This document shows, piece after piece, positions 12,081-24,035 of a DNA stretch of 64,000 nt. Every line of letters starts with the position of its first letter. Position 1 is the stretch's first letter. Below the pieces are notes generated by a model. It was given only the letters and a program-made list of their open reading frames with translations, ran no database searches and was not told where the DNA came from. Source of the stretch: Symsagittifera roscoffensis (taxonomy: Eukaryota; Xenacoelomorpha; Acoela; Convolutidae); contig NC_087064.1 in assembly GCF_963678635.1 (NCBI RefSeq), positions 49,583,346 through 49,647,345 on the forward strand, written 5' to 3'. A program made the position numbers and the translations under genes.

Positions 12081-12087
12081 ACACATT

Positions 12088-12093
12088 TTTATT
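12088..12093 (-). other. Polyadenylation signal of CDK5RAP3
   Basis: AATAAA on the - strand, about 19 nt after the TAA stop, predicting a very short 3' UTR. Confidence 0.6.
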
Positions 12094-12111
12094 AAAACAA
12101 CTAATACATTT

Positions 12112-12947
12112 TTACTGAGTCAGTATAATTGACACAGGTCTGCCCTTGTATAGCTGAGATACCGATTCTTCAATTTTCTTTCTAATAAAATTCGAATCCT
12201 CTTCCAGTTTAGCTTTCATTGGTCGCAACGACTGTTCTTCCTTTGCAGCCTCAAATAAAGCTTCTTTCAACGACTCTGCTTTTATTTTCAGTTGCGCCGA
12301 AAGTTTCTTTTTAGTTAACAGACCCTCCGCTATTTTCTCAATATGCGAGCAATCATTAAGCATTATGAGCAAATCACGAGTTTTCTGGTTGGTTAATGAC
12401 TGCAAAATTTCATCGGCTATTTGTAAATATTTGTTTACTTGTTCAATTGATTCGTCGGTTTGAACAAAAATAAAACTACTGTCGGATGATTGCTCCAACT
12501 CCAACTTTCGCACGAGCAGAAAACATTTGAGCTCCTCTAAATTGGTCAGAAACTTCAGCCTTGTCTCCTGTGATTCAAAAAGTGAGCTCGTTTTCTTCTT
12601 GCACTCAGTCGACCCAATCAAATTGGAGTTGGCAAATTCTACATTTTCAGAATCTCCTACTACTTCGATTGCAAAATCAATAATGTTTGAATTGTCTACT
12701 GGTTCATCATCTCCGAAATCTATATCACTATTTGCGACTTGTGACGCAACGATGACGTCATTTTGACCTGTTACATCATCGATTCCCCAGTCAATGTCAC
12801 CCAAATCGGTTTTGGTTGTTGGAATGTCACCGGCATTAGAAGCGTCTGCGGATATTTTACCGTCATTATTCACCGTTTTGTCAGTGTCACCAGCTGTAAG
12901 CGATGAAGGAAAATCTTCGTTGTTAACAAGCTCGTACTCACTAGTTC
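12112..12947 (-). CDS. CDK5RAP3: CDK5RAP3 exon 3 (acidic ATG8/UFM1-binding linker and C-terminal domain)
   Basis: The acceptor is TTTTTTAG|GAACTAG, phase 1. The exon encodes an Asp-rich disordered linker with one canonical IDWGI motif and two near versions (DIDFGDDE, IIDFAIE). The helical C-terminal region follows (TRLKFLTNLEELKCFLL through KGRPVSIILTQ) and the stop is TAA. The first 12 nt of the exon are the left edge of the duplicated intron unit. Confidence 0.93.
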
Positions 12948-15900
12948 CTAAAAAATTTTCACCGTAATTTCAGGACTGCGGCTCCGAAAACATAAACGAG
13001 ATTTTAAGCAAAGCAACATTTTATATTATTAGCGACAGACAATCAACATAGCCAACAAAACAGTTTGAAAAGAGTCAAAAAACGCAAAGAAACAAAAAAA
13101 ATACTGACTTCTTTTCGAAAATACCGCAACTTTACGACTTCAAAGTAAAAAGCACAACAATTTTGAAGCAATCTTTGAATTTCAAATGCAATTTCCGATT
13201 AATCAATTTGAGAAAACTTGATCAATAAGTTAGTTTTTATTTCGCTGGGAAATCTGAAAATTAGACTCCGCTGTCGAAACTAGAAGTCAATCACCTTTTC
13301 CACGTTGACTATTTATACCTAGATCAATTCATAAAACCATAAATATGTACGAATGCACTTCTCTAAAATACTAGAGCAATTTAACTCTTCGGGAAAAAAC
13401 TGAAAAAAGTATTCACGACCTATATAAGAGTCTGAACACCATTAATCAAATCTTAAGAATATATAACCATATTGCTCTTTGAATTTCAAGGCGAACTTAT
13501 GATTGAGAATTTTTTGATAAAATTAGCTCAATTTGAGAAAACTTGATTGATCAATGGGCAATGTTTTGATTACGCTAAAATCTTAAAAATAAATATCACT
13601 ATCGAAACAAAAACTTGGTCACGATTTAACGCGCCATGTGAACAAACAGCGATATCTTGAAGACAAAAAATCAGCTTAAAACATACCATTAAGATAAAAC
13701 AACAGATAAAAATTAAGACAAAAAAATTTGTTTTAAGTTTTATAAGGTAATTTCTATGCTTATAATAAGTTCAATTCTTCTAAATAAAACGCGATGCAAA
13801 AGCTCACAATAAAAATGAATCCAAGCGAAACAGTTCAAAACATTATGAGAACACCACAAAAAGTTCAAAATCCCGAGACATATCACTCTAAGCTACAGAA
13901 GAACAAGGAGAGCTGGTTACTGTGCAAGAAGCACGACCATAGGCTTAAAAAATACAAATTAGGTCGTTTTTTTTTTCAAATTAGGGTAGTTTTTTCAAAT
14001 TAGCCTCGTTTTTTCTGCGTGGTGCAATAAAAGGATCCGAACGAAAAACTAGATTTTAGGCATATTCGACAGTCATAGTAATTTAGGCAAATGGGACAAC
14101 ATTTTCTGAAGAAAAAAATCAACACAAACCATAAAGAAAATTTAAAAAAAAAATTTTATAGCAGAAATTTTTTGAATTTCTATGAAGTTTTTGATTGCCA
14201 AAATTAAGCTAAAAAACTTAAGTAACTTTAATCGAGTAAAACATAGTATGCACTTCTTAAATTAAGCATAAATATGCTACTGTACGCCTCCTTTCTCTCT
14301 TCTTTTGCTCGAATTTAGATGGAAAAAATCAAAAATTTTAAACCTGTTTTTCTCGATAATGGGACAATTTTTTGAAGGTTTATAATGTCGTTGGAATCAT
14401 GACTGAAAAATATATATCACTCGACCCATTCCGATGATTAATTGTGGTATCTGATTTTGTGTGAAAAAAAAATAAAACACCCGAATACAAAGTTCCTCCC
14501 TATTTCAATGGTCGGAACAAAATCGAATATCATTTGACAGTATGAAGGCGGTTAGAAAAATAAGTGGGAACACTATCGACGTACCATTTCCACTGCTGAC
14601 TCACTAGTGCCTAAAAAATTTTCACCGTAATTTCAGGACTGCGGCTCCGAAAACATAAACGAGATTTTAAGCAAAGCAACATTTTATATTATTAGCGACA
14701 GACAATCAACATAGCCAACAAAACAGTTTGAAAAGAGTCAAAAAACGCAAAGAAACAAAAAAAATACTGACTTCTTTTCGAAAATACCGCAACTTTACGA
14801 CTTCAAAGTAAAAAGCACAACAATTTTGAAGCAATCTTTGAATTTCAAATGCAATTTCCGATTAATCAATTTGAGAAAACTTGATCAATAAGTTAGTTTT
14901 TATTTCGCTGGGAAATCTGAAAATTAGACTCCGCTGTCGAAACTAGAAGTCAATCACCTTTTCCACGTTGACTATTTATACCTAGATCAATTCATAAAAC
15001 CATAAATATGTACGAATGCACTTCTCTAAAATACTAGAGCAATTTAACTCTTCGGGAAAAAACTGAAAAAAGTATTCACGACCTATATAAGAGTCTGAAC
15101 ACCATTAATCAAATCTTAAGAATATATAACCATAATGCTCTTTGAATTTCAAGGCGAACTTATGATTGAGAATTTTTTGATAAAATTAGCTCAATTTGAG
15201 AAAACTTGATTGATCAATGGGCAATGTTTTGATTACGCTAAAATCTTAAAAATAAATATCACTATCGAAACAAAAACTTGGTCACGATTTAACGCGCCAT
15301 GTGAACAAACAGCGATATCTTGAAGACAAAAAATCAGCTTAAAACATACCATTAAGATAAAACAACAGATAAAAATTAAGACAAAAAAATTTGTTTTAAG
15401 TTTTATAAGGTAATTTCTATGCTTATAATAAGTTCAATTCTTCTAAATAAAACGCGATGCAAAAGCTCACAATAAAAATGAATCCAAGCGAAACAGTTCA
15501 AAACATTATGAGAACACCACAAAAAGTTCAAAATCCCGAGACATATCACTCTAAGCTACAGAAGAACAAGGAGAGCTGGTTACTGTGCAAGAAGCACGAC
15601 CATAGGCTTAAAAAATACAAATTAGGTCGTTTTTTTTTCAAATTAGGGTAGTTTTTTCAAATTAGCCTCGTTTTTTCTGCGTGGTGCAATAAAAGGATCC
15701 GAACGAAAAACTAGATTTTAGGCATATTCGACAGTCATAGTAATTTAGGCAAATGGGACAACATTTTCTGAAGAAAAAAATCAACACAAACCATAAAGAA
15801 AATTTAAAAAAAAAATTTTATAGCAGAAATTTTTTGAATTTCTATGAAGTTTTTGATTGCCAAAATTAAGCTAAAAAACTTAAGTAACTTTAATCGAGTA

Positions 15901-18900
15901 AAACATAGTATGCACTTCTTAAATTAAGCATAAATATGCTACTGTACGCCTCCTTTCTCGCTTCTTTTGCTCGAATTTAGATGGAAAAAATCAAAAATTT
16001 TAAACCTGTTTTTCTCGATAATGGGACAATTTTTTGAAGGTTTATAATGTCGTTGGAATCATGACTGAAAAATATATATCACTCGACCCATTCCGATGAT
16101 TAATTGTGGTATCTGATTTTGTGTGAAAAAAAATAAAACACCCGAATACAAAGTTCCTCCCTATTTCAATGGTCGGAACAAAATCGAATATCATTTGACA
16201 GTATGAAGGCGATTAGAAAAATAAGTGGGAACACTATCGACGTACCATTTCCACTGCTGACTCACTAGTTCCTAAAAAATTTTCACCGTAATTTCAGGAC
16301 TGCGGCTCCGAAAACATAAACGAGATTTTAAGCAAAGCAACATTTTATATTATTAGCGACAGACAATCAACATAGCCAACAAAACAGTTTGAAAAGAGTC
16401 AAAAAACGCAAAGAAACAAAAAAAATACTGACTTCTTTTCGAAAATACCGCAACTTTACGACTTCAAAGTAAAAAGCACAACAATTTTGAAGCAATCTTT
16501 GAATTTCAAATGCAATTTCCGATTAATCAATTTGAGAAAACTTGATCAATAAGTTAGTTTTTATTTCGCTGGGAAATCTGAAAATTAGACTCCGCTGTCG
16601 AAACTAGAAGTCAATCACCTTTTCCACGTTGACTATTTATACCTAGATCAATTCATAAAAGCATAAATATGTACGAATGCACTTCTCTAAAATACTAGAG
16701 CAATTTAACTTTTCGGGAAAAAACTGAAAAAAGTATTCACGACCTATATAAGAGTCTGAACACCATTAATCAAATCTTAAGAATATATAACCATAATGCT
16801 CTTTGAATTTCAAGGCGAACTTATGATTGAGAATTTTTTGATAAAATTAGCTCAATTTGAGAAAACTTGATTGATCAATGGGCAATGTTTTGATTACGCT
16901 AAAATCTTAAAAATAAATATCACTATCGAAACAAAAACTTGGTCACGATTTAACGCGCCATGTGAACAAACAGCGATATCTTGAAGACAAAAAATCAGCT
17001 TAAAACATACCATTAAGATAAAACAACAGATAAACATTAAGACAAAAAAATTTGTTTTAAGTTTTATAAGGTAATTTCTATGCTTATAATAAGTTCAATT
17101 CTTCTAAATAAAACGCGATGCAAAAGCTCACATTAAAAATGAATCCAAGCGAAACAGTTCAAAACATTATGAGAACACCACAAAAAATTCAAAATCCCGA
17201 GACATATCACTCTAAGCTACAGAAGAACAAGGAGAGCTGGTTACTGTGCAAGAAGCACGACCATAGGCTTAAAAAATACAAATTAGGTCGTTTTTTTTTT
17301 CAAATTAGGGTAGTTTTTTCAAATTAGCCTCGTTTTTTCTGCGTGGTGCAATAAAAGGATCCGAACGAAAAACTAGATTTTAGGCATATTCGACAGTCAT
17401 AGTAATTTAGGCAAATGGGACAACATTTTCTGAAGAAAAAAATCAACACAAACCATAAAGAAAATTTAAAAAAAAATTTTATAGCAGAAATTTTTTGAAT
17501 TTCTATGAAGTTTTTGATTGCCAAAATTAAGCTAAAAAACTTAAGTAACTTTAATCGAGTAAAACATAGTATGCACTTCTTAAATTAAGCATAAATATGC
17601 TACTGTACGCCTCCTTTCTCGCTTCTTTTGCTCGAATTTAGATGGAAAAAATCAAAAATTTTAAACCTGTTTTTCTCGATAATGGGACAATTTTTTGAAG
17701 GTTTATAATGTCGTTGGAATCATGACTGAAAATTATATATCACTCGACCCATTCCGATGATTAATTGTGGTATCTGATTTTGTGTGAAAAAAAAATAAAA
17801 CACCCGAATACAAAGTTCCTCCCTATTTCAATGGTCGGAACAAAATCGAATATCATTTGACAGTATGAAGGCGGTTAGAAAAATAAGTGGGAACACTATC
17901 GACGTACCATTTCCACTGCTGCCTCCCTTGCTACTTTGTTGTCTGCCATATTCAAACTCATGCACCGATGTATTGCCCCACTTCACAATATACTTCATTA
18001 CCTTCAACTCTTCCTCCGCCTCTTTCCCTCCCGTTCCCGTATTCTTCCATTTGTGCTTGGCCGAGAACCCATTAAACAGTCCAATTGCACCTTCCAACTC
18101 TTTACATTTTTCCGCAACCCCGTTCAGAAAATCGCCCAAGCCAGAGGTCAAATCAGTTAGCTCCTGGATCAAATTCTCACCTCCACTTACTCCGTACTTC
18201 TTACAATTAGAGTAATACCTGGCCATCGCATCTTCAGAACGTTTGTTCAAGTCCGTTATTTTCTTGTCCAGATCCAATTGCGTGTTTTTCAGCTTGGAAA
18301 TTTGTTTGCGGTAGTATGGTATTTCGTAAACTTGAAGTCTAGCAAGCACCATAGCTGATTCCGCTAAATGGAGATTGCCTTTTTCGTATGATTTGAGAAC
18401 GTTGTAAAGACTTTTGAGAACTGGCGAGTTATATGAACCGAATATGTTAGTGTCCACATTTTCAGTTTTCTGGAGAGATTCAAATAAGTCCTGGATGTGA
18501 TAATAGCACAGAGATGTCAGTTTTTCCAGCTTTTTTCGAGTTTCTGAAATGTTCAAAACGTAATTCACCCAACTGTTAATGGTATTAGCCTACTATTGAA
18601 ACAGAAGAATATCTTAAGCCCTACAGTTAAAAGTATTAGCCTAATACTAAAATGGATCGATAGCTAAACTATTTAAAACAATTCGACCGAAACGTCTCGG
18701 TAATTCACCCAACTGTAAAAAGTATTAGCCTAATAATTAGCCAACAGACAGATGGAAAAGAGTCAATGAACGCAAGTAAACAGACAAAACCTTAATTTTC
18801 GAATTTCGAAGACAAAAATAGATGGCCTCAAATCTTTGTATTTCTAAAACGATTTCTGATTGGCATTTTATTGATAAAACTAACCCTATTTGAAAAAAAA

Positions 18901-19644
18901 CTTGATCAATAGATAAATTTTTAAATTTTGCTGGGATACCTGAAAATTAAATTCCATTTTTGAAACTAGAAGTCGGTCAATTTTTTAAGACCTTTACACT
19001 TTTGCTGTTCGATAGTGCATTTCAAATTCCTTTTAACAAAATAAATGAACTGAACTTGAAAAAAAGGAAAGTCAAACCGCAAAAAAGTAAATTTGAGCCT
19101 AAACTAATTTAAGACTTTTTTCTAAAAAAAAAACAAACAAAAATCGTCACGACATATAAAAGACTCTGAAATACGTTTATCGACACTTAAAACGGATGAA
19201 TAGCTTATACCCAATATCTACACGTATTAACCTAATATTAAAATAATTGGATAGCTTAAATCATTTAAAATACAAAGAGGCTCAAGTCGATACATTTCAA
19301 TTTTAAATTCTTGCGCATAGAAAACAGAAAGCCTCAGTTTAATTGCATCGTCGAATGCCACAAAAGCTAACATATAGAAAATGAAAACGCATAATCGTAT
19401 GGCTTTGTTATAAATAGTTTAAGATGGAGAAAAAATAACCACAAAAAATTCCAAAATAAAATACTTAAAAATTTAGCAAGTAGCTATATTTCATACCGGG
19501 GTCTATCAGTTGTAGCGCTTGCGTGAGGTCTTGTTTGATACTGGAGAGAGTATTCTGGTAGTTGCGACTACAGTGTCTCCTGTCAATCAGCCAGTCCAAC
19601 AGCTGGTTAGAATGGATGTCAATTGACACATTCATGTAACTCAT
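12112..19644 (-). CDS. CDK5RAP3: CDK5 regulatory subunit-associated protein 3 (C53/LZAP), gene span
   Basis: Three exons (19644-19497, 18543-17908, 12947-12112) join with phase-1 introns to 539 codons; the human protein is 506 aa. The N-terminus has the hallmark IDIHSNQLLDWLIDRRHCS. The middle has NIFGSY, a coiled-coil-like helical part (YEIPYYRKQISK), YYSNCKKYGVSG and WGNTSVHEFEYG. An acidic linker carries DIDWGIDD, the shuffled ATG8-interacting motif. The C-terminus SQLYKGRPVSIILTQ matches the family's KRYSGRPVNLM ending. CDK5RAP3 works with UFL1 and UFBP1 (DDRGK1) in ufmylation of ribosomes at the ER and in ER-phagy through UFM1/ATG8 binding. The start is the first ATG after an in-frame TGA. 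The second intron is an unusual triplication. Confidence 0.95.
13046..13436 (+). repeat. ~400-bp dispersed intron element, copy in triplicated unit 1
   Basis: Starts CATAGCCAACAAAACAGTTTG, then GAAAAGAGTCA-AA-ACGCAA, and ends GACCTATATAAGAGTCTGAAC. The same head, the middle phrase AAACTAGAAGTC and the CTATATAAGAGT tail recur at many sites in the window, always in this orientation. Two further copies lie in units 2 and 3 (about 14710-15100 and 16370-16760). Confidence 0.75.
14585..14610 (-). other. 26-nt chimeric microexon (joint of intron units 1 and 2)
   Basis: Twelve nt copied from the start of exon 3 are fused to 14 nt copied from the end of exon 2. The segment is bounded by TTTTTTAG and GTACGTCG, the same sites used by the real exons. 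The first bases are GCACTAG rather than GAACTAG. Twenty-six nt is not a multiple of three. Confidence 0.7.
16246..16271 (-). other. 26-nt chimeric microexon (joint of intron units 2 and 3)
   Basis: Same structure as at 14585, with the exon 3-derived part identical to the true exon start (GAACTAG). Including this microexon alone shifts exon 3 into a frame that meets TGA about 25 codons later. Confidence 0.7.
17908..18543 (-). CDS. CDK5RAP3: CDK5RAP3 exon 2 (helical core)
   Basis: Acceptor GAACATTTCAG|AAACTCG and donor GGAAATG|GTACGTC, phase 1 at both ends. It encodes the region from ETRKKLEKL through NIFGSY, YEIPYYRKQISK, CKKYGVSGG and WGNTSVHEFEYGRQQ. The order and spacing agree with the family. 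The last 14 nt are part of the triplicated unit. Confidence 0.93.
18739..19170 (+). repeat. ~400-bp dispersed intron element, copy in CDK5RAP3 intron 1
   Basis: Head AGCCAACAGACAGATGG, then GAAAAGAGTCAATGAACGCA. The tail is GACATATAAAAGACTCTGAA. It lies about 195 bp inside the 3' splice site of exon 2. Confidence 0.7.
19497..19644 (-). CDS. CDK5RAP3: CDK5RAP3 exon 1 (start)
   Basis: ATG at 19644 begins MSYMNVSIDIHSNQLLDWL; a second Met three codons later is an alternative start. An in-frame TGA lies just upstream. It contains the signature RRHCS. The donor is CCCCG|GTATGA, phase 1, which joins exon 2 to give DPETRKK. Confidence 0.92.
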
Positions 19645-20702
19645 GATGTTATTGCTGTTCGTTAACAAGCTGCCTTTTCAATATTTATCCACTCAAACTC
19701 AATTTTACTTTCACCTTCATTGAAATCTGAAAAAAAAGATTATTAGCCCAAAATGAAATTATTATACCATGTGAGATGCTGCAAGTATGAGTACACTTTA
19801 TTTGTTTGAGCCTAGCCAAGCTGCGATAAGAGATGACTTTTAATAACTATTTCATTATACTTATAAAACTGACGCATGAAACATAACTAAAGGCAAAACA
19901 GCGTACCGTATTAACAAGAAACTCAACAAAAATGGGTCACATGCTTCGAAAAAGAAATTAATTTTTGGTAAAACTAGTAAAACTTAAAATATCTACTACG
20001 AACTTTGCTTATCAAGCATTTACTACAAATTTTTATCTTCTTTAGAGCACGTTTAAAGAACCATGCGATACGCTATAAGAAAAAAACTTAGTGTGCTCTT
20101 TCAAAAGAAAACAACGATTGCAAAAAAAAACATTTTTCAATTGGTTAAAAAATGACAAAAATCTAAAAAATCGAAATCACAGGTAAGATTTAGTTTCAAC
20201 CAGAACATCACAGAAAATATCAGGTTTCCATGATTAGATCTGTAAACACTATAAAGGACTTGCTTTCACATAAAAAGTATTAACAAAAATATCTCATTTC
20301 ACTTTGCATTAGCGCAAATATTGCATTTTTCCATTTACTCTATCCTTGAAACTTTTTTATCTCACCCAACTTGAGAAAAGTTAATCAATCAAGTTTGCTC
20401 ATTTTGCATTTTAATTATTAGAAAACCTAATTTGGCAGCCATTTAGTAAATACGAATGAAAAGAGCAAAAAATCTTCTTAAGAAAATTTAAAAAACTACC
20501 ACCTAAAAGTTAAAACTCACCTCGTTTATCAACTCTTACAGATTCTTCATTTACCAAACTTAAATGTTTCAAATTAGATTTAAAAAAAGGAAATTCAAGA
20601 ACTCATGGGTAGAAGTAAGAACAACCTCAACATCGACGAGTGGGGAAAATAAACTATCTTAAAAAATTTTAAAAGCAAGGAAATTCAGGTCAAGAAGCTG
20701 AG

Positions 20703-21090
20703 CATAGTCAACAGACAGTTGGAAAGGCCAATGAACGCAGGAGAAATAAAATATTTTAAAAATCTCAACTTTCGAATTTTGAACAACAAAGAGGACCTTG
20801 TAGCTTGTTGACTTTCTAAAACAATTTACGATTGACCAAATGTTGATAAAATTAACCCAAGTTGAGAAAACTGGTCCAATGTGTAGACTTTTATTTGGCT
20901 GGAAAAGCTGAAAGCTAAATTGCTTTTTCGAAACTAGAAGTCAATCACTTTTGCTATTCGATAGTGGATTTTGCCTTCCATTTAACAAAGAAAAAAACTG
21001 AGCTTAATAAAAAAAATCAAATGTCAAAACTTTAAACTTTTCCTGAAAAAAGCAAAACAAAACATCACGATCTATATAAGAGTCTGAACA
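20703..21090 (+). repeat. ~400-bp dispersed element
   Basis: Head CATAGTCAACAGACAGTTGG at about 20702, AAACTAGAAGTCAATCAC in the middle, tail GATCTATATAAGAGTCTGAA. Confidence 0.7.
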
Positions 21091-21724
21091 ACTCACAGTG
21101 AGCATCTGACGAGAAAAGTAGTCAGAGGAACCTCGAGGCATTGTTTTAGAGGAGCAGCGAAAATTTCTTATTTGGCATTATAACACGGAGGCAAAGCGTA
21201 AGTTCGCACCTTTTGCGATACATCAAAATTATAGCATGTGAAACAGACCAAAAAAAAAGATACAAAATATTTAAAAAAATGTTTAAAAGGAGAAACAAAA
21301 TATCTCGATTGATGTTAACTTTGCGAAAATATGTAGGGAGACAACCGCCCGCGTAAAATTAGCATTAAAACTAGCGAAACCACTTAAGTAGACGCATGTA
21401 TTTTACAAACAAGCAAACACTGATAAACGGACCTGATACGCAAAAAAAAACAAATCTAATTAAATCAGCGTGAGTCTCATATCCTCGCACCTGCCTCTTA
21501 GCGTCATGAATTCGAACACTATCCACCAAAACAGCTATATAAAATATGCTAACAAACTGCCACAATTAAATGCTAAGTGATGCAGAAAAAATGCTTATTT
21601 GTTGAGCAGTTTCATGTAATTTTGAAAACTAATGCAAAAACGCTAACTTGTCGAACACTGGCCCATGAGCTCGAAATTTGAAACCAAATATATCGCCTTA
21701 AGCCTCTTTAACTTTCAACAATCG

Positions 21725-21932
21725 AGAGCTATTTTGAGTATTAAAAATTTTGAGAATTGAATAAAAAACAATCAAGAAACAAGGATAGCCGGTTGCTGTG
21801 CAAGTAACACAGAATGATCCGACCAGATTCCAGGTCGGATCATTCTGTGTTACTTGCACAGCAACCGGCTATCCTTGTTTCTTGATTGTTTTTTATTCAA
21901 TTCTCAAAATTTTTAATACTCAAAATAGCTCT
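21725..21932. repeat. Perfect 100-bp inverted repeat with 8-nt loop
   Basis: The left arm 21725-21824 and right arm 21833-21932 are exact reverse complements over all 100 positions by direct comparison. The spacer is AGATTCCA. The arm segment CAAGAAACAAGGATAGCCGG with TTGCTGTGCAAG resembles part of the CDK5RAP3 intron unit (about 13890-13935). Confidence 0.95.
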
Positions 21933-22650
21933 TCCAGGTAGTGTCTAAATGCACGAATCAACTTCCAGGTAGTCGAAAATGGACGAATCAAAAATATCAA
22001 CCCACTAGGAAATTTTTTCAGAACTTTTATATGATCGTTCGAAGCACAACTGAAAGGAATTGAATATGATATATCGGGCAACTCAGTCCAATGATTGTTT
22101 GTGGTACCTTATTTTGCATGGGGAAAAAGAAAATAAAACACTATCGAAAACAAAAATCCTCCCCATTTTCAATGATCGGAACAAAAAGCACACGGCATAA
22201 ATAAATGTCTTCACTTCGTTCTTTAACATGGGTTCTTAAGCGCAAAATGGAGATAGTTTACGAGTGATCTGTTGCTGTACCACTGGCGCAGAAGATTTAA
22301 GCCAAGTTATAAAACTTTTTTTAAAGTTTCTTTTTTGGGCAGAGGGTAAAAAGTGGATCCTTACAAACTTCGACTTAGCGAGCTTTAACTCCAACTTCAA
22401 TTTCTAGTCTTTTCGTTTTTGATTCAATAACTAAGGAAGAAAAAGAAGGAATTTTCGGATACGATAGGCGCTAGCTTCGAGAACTAGTTTCTAACAGATT
22501 AAAATTGTTAGAAAACAGTTTTTATCTTCTTAGTAACCACCGGCGGCCGGGAAAAAATCATTGCGGCTGTGAAAAAATTAAGTTATGGATCTGAAATATA
22601 GAATTTCAAAAAATTCAACAAATATTCAATGAAAATTAGCAGAATCTGCA

Positions 22651-23070
22651 ACATAGCTAGCCAAGAGAGAATTCGAAAAGAGTCAACGAAAGCAAGTAAA
22701 CACAGAAAAAATACTGAATTGCTTTTGAAAAAACTTTCAGAATAAAAAATTATTGACTTTGCAGCTCTTTGAGTTTCCAAAACAATTGACACTCGTTTAT
22801 GATTGACACTTAAATGATTTAATTAAAATTGAATTCCACTTTCGAAACTAGAAGACTTTCACGTTTTTTCACGCAATTTTCGCTTTCGAATTCAGAGAGC
22901 GAATTTTGCCTACCTTTTAGGAAGTGAACTTGAATTGATCTCAAAAAATTGCCCATATACCTAAGTGCATTCATAAACGCATTATAATGCATGAAAGCAC
23001 TTCTGTAATTATTAGAGCATTTTAAAACTTTTTCCTGAAAACAAAAAAAAATCATTAAGTCCTAAATTAG
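22651..23070 (+). repeat. ~400-bp dispersed element
   Basis: Head ACATAGCTAGCCAAGAGAGA, then GAAAAGAGTCAACGAAAGCAA. The middle AAACTAGAAG is kept and the tail is eroded (TCCTAAATTAGAGTC). Confidence 0.6.
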
Positions 23071-23629
23071 AGTCATCATACGTTACTGTCACAAAAAATT
23101 AAAAGTAAAAAAATTATCAACAAATCAAAATTTTCACGCCGATTTTTTTTGCTTCTAAATACAAAATATAGTCTTAAATCTCCACACACACAAAAGCTAC
23201 ACTGAATTTGATATTCTCCAGACAGATACAAAAACACCGACTAGACCAGCAAATGAAAACAGCTGTAGAATGGACGGTTATTTAACTATTGAGAAAAAAC
23301 TGCGAGTATTAAATTCGACAAACTTAGCAGAAAAACAGTTAATTCATAAAGTCGAAAAAAGATTTTGTTCAAAAATACCTTCAAAAAGCTACTGAAGGCT
23401 CAAACCTCTGTATTTAGCATACAACTAAAACATAAAAGTAGGCCAACAAAAATTAAGCCGAAAGCGACGAAGTCGAAAAAATACTAGAAAATTTCAGTTT
23501 ATTTTTTTTATTATGTATATATTGGAAAAACTCTAAGGCGTCGACAGTGGTATTAGAAGATCATTGCACAAAAGTAATATGCTGAATATGATGTATTAAA
23601 TTCACCTGCTGAGAACTGAACAAATTAAA

Positions 23630-24035
23630 CATAGCTAATCGAAGATTGGAAAAGAGTAATGAACGCAAACATAAATAAAACACTGACTTTCTTGGAAATA
23701 GAACTTTCGAATTTCAAAGAAAAAATAGAAGACATTAAAGCTCTTAGAATTTCTAGAACAATTTATAATTGGCCCTTTTTTGATAACATGAACTCAGCTA
23801 GAGAAAACTGGATCAATAGGTAAAATATTTATTCCGGTGGAAATCGTGAATTTTAACTCCACTTTCGTAGAAATAGTTTACGTTTTTGCGCGCCATTTCC
23901 ACGTTCGTAATTTGCTATTTACGTCACTTTCAGCAGATGAATTTCAATTGAACTCAAAAAGTGTGAATGCAAATCTGTAGTCATTAGACTTTTTCAGAAA
24001 AAAAATCAGCAAGAGTTATATAAGAGTCTTCACTA
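23630..24035 (+). repeat. ~400-bp dispersed element
   Basis: Head ACATAGCTAATCGAAGATTGG, GAAAAGAGTAATGAACGCAAA, tail GTTATATAAGAGTCTTCAC. Confidence 0.65.

Larger units (their letters stand above)
12936..17921. repeat. Triplicated CDK5RAP3 intron, about 1,662-bp tandem units
   Basis: Units are 12936-14598, 14599-16259 and 16260-17921 (1663, 1661 and 1662 bp), nearly identical. Differences are single bases and A/T-run lengths. Each unit runs from the first 12 nt of exon 3 through the whole intron to the last 14 nt of exon 2. The duplication breakpoints are therefore inside the two exons, and the unit joints are chimeric exon fragments. Each unit also carries a copy of the roughly 400-bp dispersed element. 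A + strand open frame of about 64-69 codons in each unit (for example 13794-14003) is a by-product of the repeat. Confidence 0.95.

Noticed and set aside
17865-18215. Three + strand open frames opposite CDK5RAP3 exon 2
   Set aside because: Antisense shadows of a confidently identified coding exon.
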